From positions 2,170,001-2,234,000 of the forward strand of contig NZ_JAOBTQ010000001.1 of NCBI RefSeq assembly GCF_033366695.1: a DNA stretch of 64,000 bases. Direction: 5' to 3'. The DNA comes from Streptomyces sp. SCL15-4. Lineage in GTDB: Bacteria > Actinomycetota > Actinomycetes > Streptomycetales > Streptomycetaceae. Both the position numbers and the translations under genes were made by a program. Positions 16,371 to 25,264 of the stretch are shown here, one piece after another. The notes below the pieces were generated by a model. It was not told the origin of the DNA. It made no database searches and saw only the letters and a list, made by a program, of their open reading frames with translations. Position 1 is the stretch's first letter, and each line of letters begins with the position of its first letter.

Positions 16371-16576
16371 GCGGGAGAACGGCTGGACGCCGGCGGAGGA
16401 AACCGGCCGACGCGGGCCCGGACCGCGTGCACCGGATGCCGATCCGGATCGAGGGGGACGCCGCGCCTCGCCGACGGGAGCGGGGAAGCGGCATTCCCCT
16501 GCCGTAGGGGTCCGGTCCGGGTCGTGCCGGGGGCGGCCGCAGGAGTGGCGGCGCGGGTTCAGGGGCAGCCCGGCGC

Positions 16577-17155
16577 TCAGCCCGGGGGAGCCCCCGTACG
16601 CAGTCCGTCCATGACCAGGTCGAGGAGCCGGGCGGCGCGGGGCCGCCAGTCCTCGCGCGGGTCGAGCTGCCACAGGCCGGCGATGGCGAGGAGGAAGTCG
16701 TCCGCGGTGACGCCGGGCCGTACGGTGCCGGCTTCCTCGTTGGCACGGAGCAGGAGTTCCGCTGCCCGGGCCACCGGCGTCGGGGACGGCTTCGCGGGGC
16801 CGCCCGGTGCGCTGGTGACCTGCCGGATCGCGTCGGCCAGTCCGGCCTTCGTCATGGCGAACTCGGACAGCCGGTCCATCCAGGCGCGCAGGGCCTCGTC
16901 GGGTGCCCGGCTGCCGAGCAGCTGCTCGGCGCTGTCCGCGACCTGCTGCATCTCGTGGCGGTAGATCTCGAGAACGAGCGATTCGCGATTGGGGAAGTTG
17001 CGGTAGAAGGTGCCCTGTCCGACACCGGCCTTCTTGGCGATCGCGCTGAGCGGGGCGTCCGCGCAGCGCGACAGCTCGACGAGAGCCACTTCCAGGATGC
17101 GCTCGCGGTTGCGCTGCGCGTCGGAGCGCCGGGGTGAGTCCTGCTGCTGAGGCAC
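16577..17155 (-). CDS. TetR family transcriptional regulator
   Basis: A 192-residue one-component repressor. The N-terminal helix-turn-helix is clear (LSAIAKKAGVGQGTFYRNF near residues 36-54) and is followed by a helical ligand domain. The start is GTG at 17155 with GAGGAGG just upstream. It is divergent from the molybdenum oxidoreductase operon, and the gap between them contains two copies of a perfect palindrome, the expected operator. It probably represses both its own gene and the oxidoreductase operon and is released by an aldehyde or aromatic ligand; ligand and target are inferred from position. Confidence 0.88.
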   Translation of the reverse strand: MPQQQDSPRRSDAQRNRERILEVALVELSRCADAPLSAIAKKAGVGQGTFYRNFPNRESLVLEIYRHEMQQVADSAEQLLGSRAPDEALRAWMDRLSEFAMTKAGLADAIRQVTSAPGGPAKPSPTPVARAAELLLRANEEAGTVRPGVTADDFLLAIAGLWQLDPREDWRPRAARLLDLVMDGLRTGAPPG

Positions 17156-17196
17156 TCGTCCTCCTCAAGGGGCGTGGCAAAAGCTCGCCCTTGCTA

Positions 17197-17242
17197 AGCG
17201 GACAGCTGTCCGTTAAGTTTCCACGTAGCGGACAGCTGTCCG
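17197..17242. promoter_or_regulatory. Twin palindromic operators for TetR regulator
   Basis: Two copies of the perfect 14-bp palindrome CGGACAGCTGTCCG occur at 17199-17212 and 17229-17242, both preceded by AG. Their centres are 30 bp apart, close to three helical turns, so two dimers would bind the same face. They lie between the divergent TetR gene and the oxidoreductase operon, which is the standard layout for TetR autoregulation. Confidence 0.8.
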
Positions 17243-17425
17243 GTCACGTCCACCATAGCGGCGGACGCGGTCCTGAGGCAGCCGCCGGCTGCACTGTTCG
17301 GCCCCAGCACCCCGCACCTTCGCTTCGCCCCGTGCGGCTCCGGCCCGCACGACGGAGATCCCCGGGCCGCCCCGACCTTCCCGGCTGCCGCCCCATCTGC
17401 CCTGGAAATGCGAAAGAAGCAGCTC

Positions 17426-17998
17426 ATGGCCTCATCGACGTCCAGTGTCATCACTTTGAAGATCAACGGCGAGAAGCACACACTGCCCGTCGATCACCGC
17501 ACCACCCTGCTCGACGCACTGCGCGAACGACTCGACCTGACCGGCACCAAAAAGGGCTGTGACCAGGGTCAGTGCGGGGCCTGCACGGTCCTGCTGGACG
17601 GACGCCGGGCCGTCGCCTGCCTGCAACTCGCCGTGGCGGCCGAGGGCCGGGAGATCACCACCATCGAAGGTGTGGCCGACGGCGAACGGTTGCACCCCGT
17701 CCAGCAGGCCTTCCTCGATCTGGACGGCTTCCAGTGCGGCTACTGCACCCCGGGCCAGATCTGCTCGGCGATCGGGGTGATCGAGGAACACGCGGCGGGC
17801 TGGCCGAGCGCCGCCACCGAAGACGTCCGCCCCGAAGCGGGACCACCGGCCCTCACCGCCGACGAGATCCGCGAGCGGATGAGCGGGAACCTGTGCCGCT
17901 GCGGCGCGTACGTCTCGATCGTCGAAGCGGTGGCCCGCGCGGCGGCAGGCCGGACGCAGGGGCAGCTCATGACGGATGCGAAGGAGACCGTGGCATGA
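17426..17998 (+). CDS. Molybdenum oxidoreductase, [2Fe-2S] subunit (PaoA/YagT-like)
   Basis: A 190-residue iron-sulfur subunit of the xanthine oxidase family. The plant-type ferredoxin cluster motif is GCDQGQCGACTVLLDG near residue 45, and the second helical cluster has CGYCTPGQIC and GNLCRCGAY. It passes electrons from the molybdenum site to the FAD subunit. No Tat signal is visible, unlike E. coli PaoA, so a cytoplasmic enzyme is likely. I prefer ATG 17426 (MASSTSS) over the in-frame ATG at 17408, since the extra six residues are basic and poorly supported; both are possible. The stop overlaps the next start. Confidence 0.9.
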   Translation: MASSTSSVITLKINGEKHTLPVDHRTTLLDALRERLDLTGTKKGCDQGQCGACTVLLDGRRAVACLQLAVAAEGREITTIEGVADGERLHPVQQAFLDLDGFQCGYCTPGQICSAIGVIEEHAAGWPSAATEDVRPEAGPPALTADEIRERMSGNLCRCGAYVSIVEAVARAAAGRTQGQLMTDAKETVA

Positions 17999-18987
17999 GG
18001 GAGTTCGACTACCAGCGGGCGCACGACGTCGCCGGCGCCGTCGCACTGCTCGACGCCGATCCGGACACCCGTTACCTGGGCGGCGGCACCAACCTGGTCG
18101 ACCTCATGAAGACCGGGGTCGAGCGGCCGGCACGGCTCGTCGACATCCGCGAGCTGCCGCTCGACCGGATCGAGACGACGCCCGAGGGCGGGCTGCGGAT
18201 CGGCGCCACCGTCACCAACGGCGACCTGGCCGCCCACCCCGAGGTCCGGCGCCGCTACCCGGCGCTCGCCCAGGCGGTGCTGGCCGGCGCGTCGGGACAG
18301 CTGCGCAACATGGCCACGGTCGGCGGGAACCTGCTGCAGCGCACCCGCTGCGGCTACTTCACCGACATCACCCAGCCCTGCAACAAGCGGGTGCCCGGCA
18401 GCGGTTGCCCCGCCATCGAGGGCGAACACCACAACCACGCGATCCTGGGCGCGACCGAGCACTGCGTGGCCGTGCACCCCTCGGACATGGCCGTGGCACT
18501 GACCGCCTTCGACGCCGTCGTCCACTTCGAAACGGCCGACGGCCCCGGAGAGACGCCGCTCGCCGACTTCTACCTGCCCGTCGGGGACGCCCCGCACCGG
18601 GAGACCGCCCTGCCGCCGGGCGCGCTGATCACCGGCATCACGCTGCCGTCCGCCCCGGTCGCCGCCACCTCCCGCTACCGCAAGGTGCGCGAGCGCGCCT
18701 CCTACGCCTTCGCCATCGGCTCCCTCGCCGCCGCGCTCGACATCCGCGACGGCGTCGTCCGGGAGGCGCGCCTGGCCTTCGGAGCCGTGGCGTCCCGCCC
18801 CTGGCGGGCCCACGCCGCCGAGCGGATCCTGACCGGCGCACCGGCCGGCGCCGAGACCTACGCCGCCGCGGCGGACGCCGAACTGGCGGCGGCACGGCCG
18901 CTGCCCCACAACGGCTACAAGGTGGACCTCGTCCGCAACCTCACGGTGGCCGTCCTGACCGAACTCGCCGAGGAGGCCGCCCGATGA
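17995..18987 (+). CDS. Molybdenum oxidoreductase, FAD subunit (PaoB/YagS-like)
   Basis: A 330-residue FAD-binding subunit of the CO-dehydrogenase/xanthine oxidase class, with the FAD loop YLGGGTNLVDLM near residue 29 and ATVGGNLLQRTRC near residue 105. The cysteines in TRCGYF, QPCNKR and SGCPAI match the insertion that carries an extra [4Fe-4S] cluster in PaoB, which ordinary xanthine dehydrogenase FAD subunits lack. Both ends overlap neighbouring genes by four bases, so the subunits are made in step. Confidence 0.9.
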   Translation: MREFDYQRAHDVAGAVALLDADPDTRYLGGGTNLVDLMKTGVERPARLVDIRELPLDRIETTPEGGLRIGATVTNGDLAAHPEVRRRYPALAQAVLAGASGQLRNMATVGGNLLQRTRCGYFTDITQPCNKRVPGSGCPAIEGEHHNHAILGATEHCVAVHPSDMAVALTAFDAVVHFETADGPGETPLADFYLPVGDAPHRETALPPGALITGITLPSAPVAATSRYRKVRERASYAFAIGSLAAALDIRDGVVREARLAFGAVASRPWRAHAAERILTGAPAGAETYAAAADAELAAARPLPHNGYKVDLVRNLTVAVLTELAEEAAR

Positions 18988-21119
18988 CCACCGTCACCAC
19001 CGGAACATCCGCGCGGACGGCTTCCGTCGGCACCGGCCACACCCGTGTCGAGGGCCGCGACAAGGTCACCGGCGCCGCCCGCTACTCGGCGGAGGTGCCC
19101 TTCGCCGACCTCGCCCACGGCTGGCTGGTGCTGTCCACGGTCGCCCGCGGCCGCATCCTCGGCCTCGACACCGAACCCGTCCTCGCCATGCCGGGCGTCC
19201 TCGCCGTACTCGACCACCGCAACGCCCCCCACCTCGACACCGAATACACCGGTCTGCTGGGCAAGCCCGACCCGACCTGCGCCGTCTTCCAGCACGACCG
19301 GGTGCCGCACCGGGGCTGGCCGGTGGCGCTGGTCGTCGCGGAGACGTCCGAGCAGGCGAGGGAGGCCGCCGAAGCACTCGTCGTGCACTACGAACAGGAG
19401 CCGCACGAGACCGAGTTCGCGGGCGAGCACCCGGACGCCTACCCACTGGACGGCCATATGCCGGGCGTGACGGAGAAGGGCGACCTCGACGCCCAGCTGG
19501 CGTCCTCGGCCTTCGTGGTGGACGCGGAATACACCACCCCCGAAGAGCACCACAATCCGATGGAACCCCATGCGGCGACCGCCCGCTGGGACGGCGGACG
19601 ACTCGAGGTGATCGACTCCAACCAGGGTGTCACCTGGGTCGTCGGCGAACTCGCGAGCCTCTTCTCACTCGACCCGGCCTCCGTGCGCGTACGCTCCGAA
19701 CACGTCGGCGGCGGCTTCGGCAGCAAGGGGGTCCGTGCCCACCAGGTGGCCGCGGTGATGGCCGCGACCATGCTCCAACGGCCCGTCCGGGTGGTCCTGA
19801 CCCGGCGCCAGATGTTCTCGCTGGCCGGCTACCGCAGTCCCACCACCCAGCGGGTCCGGCTCGGCGCCGACCCCGACGGACGCCTGCGCGCACTGGAGCA
19901 CCGCTCCCTCAGCCGCACCTCCACCGTGTACGAGTTCGTCGAACCGAGCGCCGGGGTGGCGCGGGTGATGTACGACGCCGACGCCCACCACACCGCCAAC
20001 CGCGTCGTACGGCTCGACGTGCCGTCCCCGACCTACATGCGCGCCCCGGGTGAGGCACCCGGATCGTTCGCGCTGGAGGCGGCGCTCGACGAACTCGCCG
20101 AGAAGTGCGGGATCGACCCGATCGAGCTGCGTCTGCGCAACGAACCCGACAAGGGACCGGTGTCCGGCCTGCCGTTCGCGGGCCGCGATCTGGCCGCCTG
20201 CTTCCGGGAAGGGGCCCGCAGGTTCGGTTGGGCGGACCGGGACAGGCGCCCCGGACTGCGCCGGGAGGGCCGCTGGCTGCTCGGCACCGGCACGGCGGCG
20301 GCCTCCTTCCCGGCGGGAGCCGCTCCCTCCACCGCGACCGCGACCGCGCACCCGGACGGCACCTTCACCGTCCGGATCTCCGCCGCCGACATCGGCACCG
20401 GGGCCCGTACCGCGCTCTCCCTCGTCGCCGCGGACGCCCTCCAGGTGCGGCCCGAGCACGTCCGGGTGCGCATCGGCGACAGCGACTTCGGACCGGCGAT
20501 GATCGCCGGTGGCTCCATGGGCACCCGCTCCTGGTCCTGGGCCGTCAAGGAGGCGGCCGGCGAACTCCGCGAACGGCTGGCCCTCGGCGCCGACATCCCG
20601 CCGGAGGGTCTCACGGTGCGATCGGACACCACGGAGGCCATCGGAGCCCTCGCCCCCGCCGAACGACATTCCTTCGGAGCACAGTTCGCCGAGGTCGCCG
20701 TGGACGTCACCACCGGCGAGGTGCGGGTGCGGCGCATGCTCGGCATCTTCGCGGCGGGCCGGATCGTCAACCCGCTCACCGCGCGCAACCAGTTCCTGGG
20801 TGGCATGATCTGGGGCATCTCCATGGCCCTGCACGAGGAGGCGGTCCGGGACCGCGCCTCCGGCGGACACGTCGGCGCCGACCTCGCGGGTTATCACGTG
20901 GCCACCCACGCCGACGTGCCCCGCATCGAGGCCGACTGGATCGACGACACCGACGACGACGACCCGGTCGGGATCAAGGGCATCGGTGAGATCGGCGTCG
21001 TCGGCGCCGCGGCCGCCGTGGCCAACGCGGTCTGGCACGCGACCGGCGTACGCCACCGCAGCCTGCCCATCCGGCCCGACCGCATCCTGTCGGCCGCCGC
21101 GGGGGCCCGGGATGCTTGA
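18984..21119 (+). CDS. Molybdenum oxidoreductase, molybdopterin-binding subunit (PaoC/YagR-like)
   Basis: A 711-residue catalytic subunit. It has the a/b hammerhead region (VTGAARYSAEV), the cofactor loops VGGGFGSKG near residue 240 and YMRAPGEAPGSFALE near residue 350, and the catalytic base glutamate in GIKGIGEIGVVG near residue 665. This arrangement fits aldehyde or xanthine oxidoreductases that bind molybdopterin cytosine dinucleotide. Two-thirds-size subunits encoded separately are typical of Pao/Cox-type enzymes. The true substrate is unknown; aromatic aldehydes are the best guess by PaoABC similarity. Confidence 0.9.
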   Translation: MTTVTTGTSARTASVGTGHTRVEGRDKVTGAARYSAEVPFADLAHGWLVLSTVARGRILGLDTEPVLAMPGVLAVLDHRNAPHLDTEYTGLLGKPDPTCAVFQHDRVPHRGWPVALVVAETSEQAREAAEALVVHYEQEPHETEFAGEHPDAYPLDGHMPGVTEKGDLDAQLASSAFVVDAEYTTPEEHHNPMEPHAATARWDGGRLEVIDSNQGVTWVVGELASLFSLDPASVRVRSEHVGGGFGSKGVRAHQVAAVMAATMLQRPVRVVLTRRQMFSLAGYRSPTTQRVRLGADPDGRLRALEHRSLSRTSTVYEFVEPSAGVARVMYDADAHHTANRVVRLDVPSPTYMRAPGEAPGSFALEAALDELAEKCGIDPIELRLRNEPDKGPVSGLPFAGRDLAACFREGARRFGWADRDRRPGLRREGRWLLGTGTAAASFPAGAAPSTATATAHPDGTFTVRISAADIGTGARTALSLVAADALQVRPEHVRVRIGDSDFGPAMIAGGSMGTRSWSWAVKEAAGELRERLALGADIPPEGLTVRSDTTEAIGALAPAERHSFGAQFAEVAVDVTTGEVRVRRMLGIFAAGRIVNPLTARNQFLGGMIWGISMALHEEAVRDRASGGHVGADLAGYHVATHADVPRIEADWIDDTDDDDPVGIKGIGEIGVVGAAAAVANAVWHATGVRHRSLPIRPDRILSAAAGARDA

Positions 21120-22254
21120 TCTGGCAGCGGAACTGCGCCACTGGACCGAGGAGGGCCGGGAGTTCGCCGTCGCCACGGTGGTGGCCGTGGGCGGCAGCGC
21201 CCCGCGCGGTCCCGGTGCCGCCCTCGCCGTCGACCGCGCGGGCACCGCCATCGGTTCGGTCTCCGGCGGCTGCGTCGAGGGCGCGGTGTACGACCTGTGC
21301 GGCGAGGCGCTCCGGACCGGCGAGAGCGTCCTCCAGCGGTTCGGCTACAGCGACGAGGACGCCTTCGCCGTGGGGCTGACCTGCGGCGGGACGGTCGACG
21401 TGCTGGTCACACCGGTGGGCGCCGAGGCGCCCGTCCGAGCGGTCCTCGGCGCGGCGCTGTCGGCCGCCGCCCGGGACGAACCGGCAGCCCTGGTCCGGGT
21501 CGTCCGCGGCCCCGCCGAACTGCTCGGACACGCCCTGCTGGTCCGGTCCGACGGCACGTCCCAGGGCGGTCTCGGCGGCCACCCGGAACTGGACCGGACC
21601 GCGACGGCCGAAGCCCGGGCGCTGCTGGAGGCGGGCCGCACCGGCACGGTGGAGCTCTCGGCGGACGGTTCGCACTGCCCCGGCGGGCTGACGCTGCTGG
21701 TCGAGTCGAACGTGCCGCCCCCGCGCATGATCGTCTTCGGTGCGGTCGACTTCGCCGCGGCGCTGGCCCGGGCCGGCAAGTTCCTCGGCTACCACGTGAC
21801 CGTCTGCGACGCCCGCCCCGTCTTCGCCACCCGCGCCCGCTTCCCGGACGCCGATGAGGTCGTCGTCGACTGGCCGCACCGCTACCTTCGGCGTACCGTG
21901 ACCGACGCCCGTACCGTCCTGTGCGTGCTCACCCACGACGCGAAGTTCGACGTACCGCTGCTGAAGGTGGCCCTCCGGATGCCGGCCGCGTACGTGGGTG
22001 CGATGGGCTCCCGCCGCACCCACGACGACCGCGAGCGGCGGCTGCGGTCGGAGGGCCTGACCGAACGCGAGCTGGCCCGGCTCCGCTCACCGATCGGCCT
22101 CGACCTCGGCGCCCGCACACCGGAGGAGACCGCCTTGTCGATCGTCGCGGAGATCGTCGCCGCCAGACGGGGCGGCACGGGCGTCCCCCTGACCGGCGGG
22201 AGAACACCGATCCACCACGAACTCGGTGGAGGGGGAAGCCCGGCGGTCGCCTGA
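21112..22254 (+). CDS. XdhC/CoxI family molybdoenzyme maturation factor
   Basis: A 380-residue protein with an N-terminal XdhC_CoxI domain (VVAVGGSAPRGPGAALA; SVSGGCVEGAVYD, including the conserved cysteine) and a C-terminal Rossmann domain (MIVFGAVDFAAALARA to GAMGSRRTHDDR). XdhC/PaoD proteins bind the finished molybdenum cofactor, help its sulfuration and insert it into the large subunit. The start ATG 21112 lies inside the end of the large-subunit gene (8-base overlap), so it is coupled to its client. It closes the operon. Confidence 0.9.
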   Translation: MLDLAAELRHWTEEGREFAVATVVAVGGSAPRGPGAALAVDRAGTAIGSVSGGCVEGAVYDLCGEALRTGESVLQRFGYSDEDAFAVGLTCGGTVDVLVTPVGAEAPVRAVLGAALSAAARDEPAALVRVVRGPAELLGHALLVRSDGTSQGGLGGHPELDRTATAEARALLEAGRTGTVELSADGSHCPGGLTLLVESNVPPPRMIVFGAVDFAAALARAGKFLGYHVTVCDARPVFATRARFPDADEVVVDWPHRYLRRTVTDARTVLCVLTHDAKFDVPLLKVALRMPAAYVGAMGSRRTHDDRERRLRSEGLTERELARLRSPIGLDLGARTPEETALSIVAEIVAARRGGTGVPLTGGRTPIHHELGGGGSPAVA

Positions 22255-22396
22255 ACGTCCGCGGGGCGAGCAGGCAGGAACTCCGGCAGCCAGGACCTGA
22301 TCTTCGAGCCTGCTCTTCGCTGAGCTGAAGGTCGTCGTCCTGCGCCCCGGCCCGGTGGACGCCCGGCGCCGGTCGCCCGCCCGGCCGGGGCCCGGT

Positions 22397-23572
22397 TCAC
22401 GTCTCGGCGAGTGCGCCCGCGCGGGTGCGCCAGGGGATCCGGAAGGCGGTCGCCGTGACGATCAGGGCCGAGAACGCCACCGTGGCCATGCCCAGGGTCA
22501 GGCTCGTCGCGCTCGCCACGAAGCCGATCAGGGCCGGCCCGCCCAGCAGTCCGGTGGTGCCCATCGCGGCGACCAGGGCGAGGGCGTCCGAGCCGTGTCC
22601 GGCCGCCGCCACGTACACGCACGGCGTGACGGCGGCGGCCCCGAGGCCGACGCAGGCGAAGCCGAGGAGCGTCGGGACCACTCCCCCGGCGAGCAGGGCG
22701 AGGGCCAGGCCGACGGCGGCCACCGCGCTGCCGGTGCGCACCACGCGGCCGTCGCCCCAGCGGGTGCGCCAGCGGTCCGCGCACACCCGGGCCAGCAGCA
22801 TCATCACGGAGACGACCGCGATGCCGAGCGGCGCGACGCTCGCCGACGCCTCGACGACGTCCTTCAGGTAGAGCGTCGACCAGTCGTTCATCGCGCCCTC
22901 GGTGATCGTGCCGAACGCCATGGCGCAGCCCATGAGGAGGGTCGTGCCGGAGGGCAGTCGGCGCCGGGCGCGCCGCTTGGGCCCGTCCTCGGCGGCGGGC
23001 CCCGGTTCCTCGTGCGCGAGCAGACCCGGCCGGGACCCGACGAGCAGGAGCAGCAGCAGCGCGCCCGCGACGGCGAAGTGGGCCGCGACGGAGCCGGTCA
23101 GCGCGGTGGCACCGGAGGCCAGCAGCGCGGCGGCGAGCAGACCGGCGCTGAAGGTGGCGTGCAGCTGGGACATGGCGGTGCGGTCGTATGCCTTCTCCAG
23201 CGCGGCGCCCTGCGCGTTCATGGCGACGTTCAGGCAGCCGACCGCGACCCCGTCGGCGGCCACGGCGAGCAGCGCCAGCGGGTAGTTCGGTACGGCGGAC
23301 AGCGCGGCCAGTACGGCGATCAGGGCGGCCGCGGACATCAGGGACAGCCACCGTGAGCCGAACCGCCGCATCAGCACCGCGACCAGCGGGAAGGAGACCG
23401 CCGCGCCCGCCCCGCAGGCCATCAGCAGCAGCCCGACCTCGCCGGCGCCGAGGTCCAGCCGGGACTTCAGCGCGGGCAGGCGGGCGATCCAGGTGCCGTA
23501 CTGGAAGCCGAGGAAGCAGAACAGCGCGGCGATCGACCACTTGGCGCGCGCGAAGGACGCCCCGGGCATCAC
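22397..23572 (-). CDS. Major facilitator superfamily transporter
   Basis: A 391-residue, 12-helix MFS protein. Twelve hydrophobic segments can be counted, with a charged central loop (RPGLLAHEEPGPAAEDGPKR) between helices six and seven and a basic MFS signature after helix two (MRRFGSRW). The start is GTG at 23572, overlapping the stop of the acetyltransferase gene, with an ATG immediately after at 23569 as an alternative. It resembles FucP/YbjJ-type and drug-efflux-like MFS proteins. As the last gene of a five-gene biosynthetic-type operon, export of the product is the natural role. Confidence 0.85.
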   Translation of the reverse strand: MMPGASFARAKWSIAALFCFLGFQYGTWIARLPALKSRLDLGAGEVGLLLMACGAGAAVSFPLVAVLMRRFGSRWLSLMSAAALIAVLAALSAVPNYPLALLAVAADGVAVGCLNVAMNAQGAALEKAYDRTAMSQLHATFSAGLLAAALLASGATALTGSVAAHFAVAGALLLLLLVGSRPGLLAHEEPGPAAEDGPKRRARRRLPSGTTLLMGCAMAFGTITEGAMNDWSTLYLKDVVEASASVAPLGIAVVSVMMLLARVCADRWRTRWGDGRVVRTGSAVAAVGLALALLAGGVVPTLLGFACVGLGAAAVTPCVYVAAAGHGSDALALVAAMGTTGLLGGPALIGFVASATSLTLGMATVAFSALIVTATAFRIPWRTRAGALAET

Positions 23573-24090
23573 ACCGCCTCCCGGTCCGGCCGGACCGAGG
23601 TGGTCACCGGCGCCGACATGTAGACCGCGTCCCGGCCGTACTCCGGCGGGACGGTGGCCGACGGGTGGGCGCGGTAGCCGTGGGCGCGCCAGAACGGCTC
23701 CTTGTCGCCGACGGCGACCAGCGACAGGGTGGTGAAGCCGCGGGCGGCGGCCGTCGCGGTCAGGTGGCGCACCAGCCGGGTGCCGAGGCCCCGGCGGCGC
23801 AGCGGGGCGCTGACGACGATGTCGTGCAGGTGCAGGTTGGCGGTGTCGTGGACGGCCTGCTCCGGGCTGCCCAGCGCGGGGCAGCGGAAGCGCGGGTAGG
23901 GCAGGGCGAGGACGTAGCCGGCGAGCAGGCCGTCGTGTTCGAGGACGAAGCAGGTGCCGGCCGAGGCGCGGGCCCGGGAGCGGAGCAGGTCCTCGCCCTC
24001 GGCGAGGGAGAGGTCCGCGTACGCCTCGCTCTCCAGGGCGGCCAGCCGGGGCCAGTCGGCCTCGGTGATGCCCCGTATGAGGTCGTTCAT
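23569..24090 (-). CDS. GNAT family N-acetyltransferase
   Basis: A 173-residue acetyltransferase. The acetyl-CoA motif A is visible as HDIVVSAPLRRRGLGTRLVRHL near residues 88-110, followed by FTTLSLVAVGDKEPFWRAHGY, the usual beta-5/alpha-4 end (FWxxxGF-like). It starts one base after the stop of the decarboxylase-like gene and overlaps the MFS gene. In this setting it could acetylate the amine made by the pathway, either as a tailoring step or as self-protection; which of the two cannot be told from sequence. Confidence 0.88.
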   Translation of the reverse strand: MNDLIRGITEADWPRLAALESEAYADLSLAEGEDLLRSRARASAGTCFVLEHDGLLAGYVLALPYPRFRCPALGSPEQAVHDTANLHLHDIVVSAPLRRRGLGTRLVRHLTATAAARGFTTLSLVAVGDKEPFWRAHGYRAHPSATVPPEYGRDAVYMSAPVTTSVRPDREAV

Positions 24091-24091
24091 G

Positions 24092-25264
24092 TCAGTGGAG
24101 TCCTTCCGGGCCGCGTACGCACACGCACGGCAGCGGGCGGATGCCGTTGAAGCCCTGGGTCGTGTAGCTGGGGGCGTAGGCGCCGGCGGAGCGGATCCAC
24201 ACCGGGTCGCCGGAGGCGAGGGTCCGGGGGACGGGCACCGGGTGCCGGCCGCCGCCGTAGGCGTCGTCGCTGTCGCAGGTGGGGCCCGCGACGACGGCGG
24301 GGACGTGTTCCTCGCTCTCCCGTCCCGGGAAGACCAGCGGGTGGGTGACCTGGTCCATCTCGTACAGCCCGTTGAACTTGCCCACGCTCAGGTACAGCCA
24401 GCGGGTGAGCCCGCCGTCCGGTCCGGTCCGCTCGGTGAGCCGCACCACGTGCGCGCGGATCGTCCCGTGGTCGGCGACCAGGTGCCGGCCCGGCTCCAGG
24501 AGGAACCGGAGCGGTGCGGCGGCCAGGCCGTTCAGGCGTTCCATGCCCTCGCGGAGCACGGCGAACATCTTGTCCAGCGGCGGTTCGAGCGGGATGCCGC
24601 GCCGGTCCAGATAGCCGAGCGCGGGCAGGCCGCCGCCGAGGTTGACGTGGTCCGGCACGATCCCCTGCCGGGCCAGTGCGAGCAGGGTCCCGGCGAGTGT
24701 GTCCAGGGCCTGCTGCCAGGCCTCGCCGGTCATCTGCTGGGAGCCGACGTGCACGGACAGTCCGGCCGGGACGAGGCCGGCGGCGCGGGCCGCGGCCATG
24801 ATCCGGACGGCGTCGCCGGGTCCGCAGCCGAACTTGCGGTCCAGGCCCCACAGGGCGCCCTGGCCGCTGGTGGCCAGCCGGCAGAACACCCGGGCGCCGG
24901 GAGCGTGGGCGGCGATCGCGGCGACGTCTTCGAGGCTGTCGGTGGCGAACGTGCGGACACCCAGGCGGTGGGCCTCGGCGATGTCGTGGTCGGACTTGAC
25001 GGTGTTGCCGTAGTGGACGCGGTCGGGCCGCGCCCCGGCGTCGAGCGCCTGCCGGATCTCGGCGGGGCTCGCGGTGTCGAAGCCCGCGCCGCGTTCCGCC
25101 AGGCAGTGCAGGACCTCGTCCACGGGACAGGCCTTGAGGGCGAAGCGGACCTCGGTGCCGGGGAGTTCCTTCAGGAGCGTGTCGTATTGGTGTTCTATGC
25201 CGGTGAGGTCGTAGACGATCCGGTCGGTTTCCTGTGGCCGGTCGCGCCGCTTCCCGGCGCTCAT
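24092..25264 (-). CDS. PLP-dependent decarboxylase, ornithine/diaminopimelate type
   Basis: A 390-residue fold-III PLP enzyme (alanine-racemase-like barrel). The Schiff-base lysine is Lys44 in FALKACP. Other family motifs are HVGSQQM, the PLP phosphate loop LGGGLPALGY, LEPGRHLV, GPTCDSDD with the catalytic cysteine and aspartate, and YTTQGFNGIRPLP near the end. CDS-x-D and FNG are typical of ornithine-decarboxylase-like enzymes, so a basic or modified amino acid is the likely substrate and an amine the product. The start ATG 25264 overlaps the preceding gene stop. It is probably the carbon-skeleton-forming step of this operon. Confidence 0.88.
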   Translation of the reverse strand: MSAGKRRDRPQETDRIVYDLTGIEHQYDTLLKELPGTEVRFALKACPVDEVLHCLAERGAGFDTASPAEIRQALDAGARPDRVHYGNTVKSDHDIAEAHRLGVRTFATDSLEDVAAIAAHAPGARVFCRLATSGQGALWGLDRKFGCGPGDAVRIMAAARAAGLVPAGLSVHVGSQQMTGEAWQQALDTLAGTLLALARQGIVPDHVNLGGGLPALGYLDRRGIPLEPPLDKMFAVLREGMERLNGLAAAPLRFLLEPGRHLVADHGTIRAHVVRLTERTGPDGGLTRWLYLSVGKFNGLYEMDQVTHPLVFPGRESEEHVPAVVAGPTCDSDDAYGGGRHPVPVPRTLASGDPVWIRSAGAYAPSYTTQGFNGIRPLPCVCVRGPEGLH

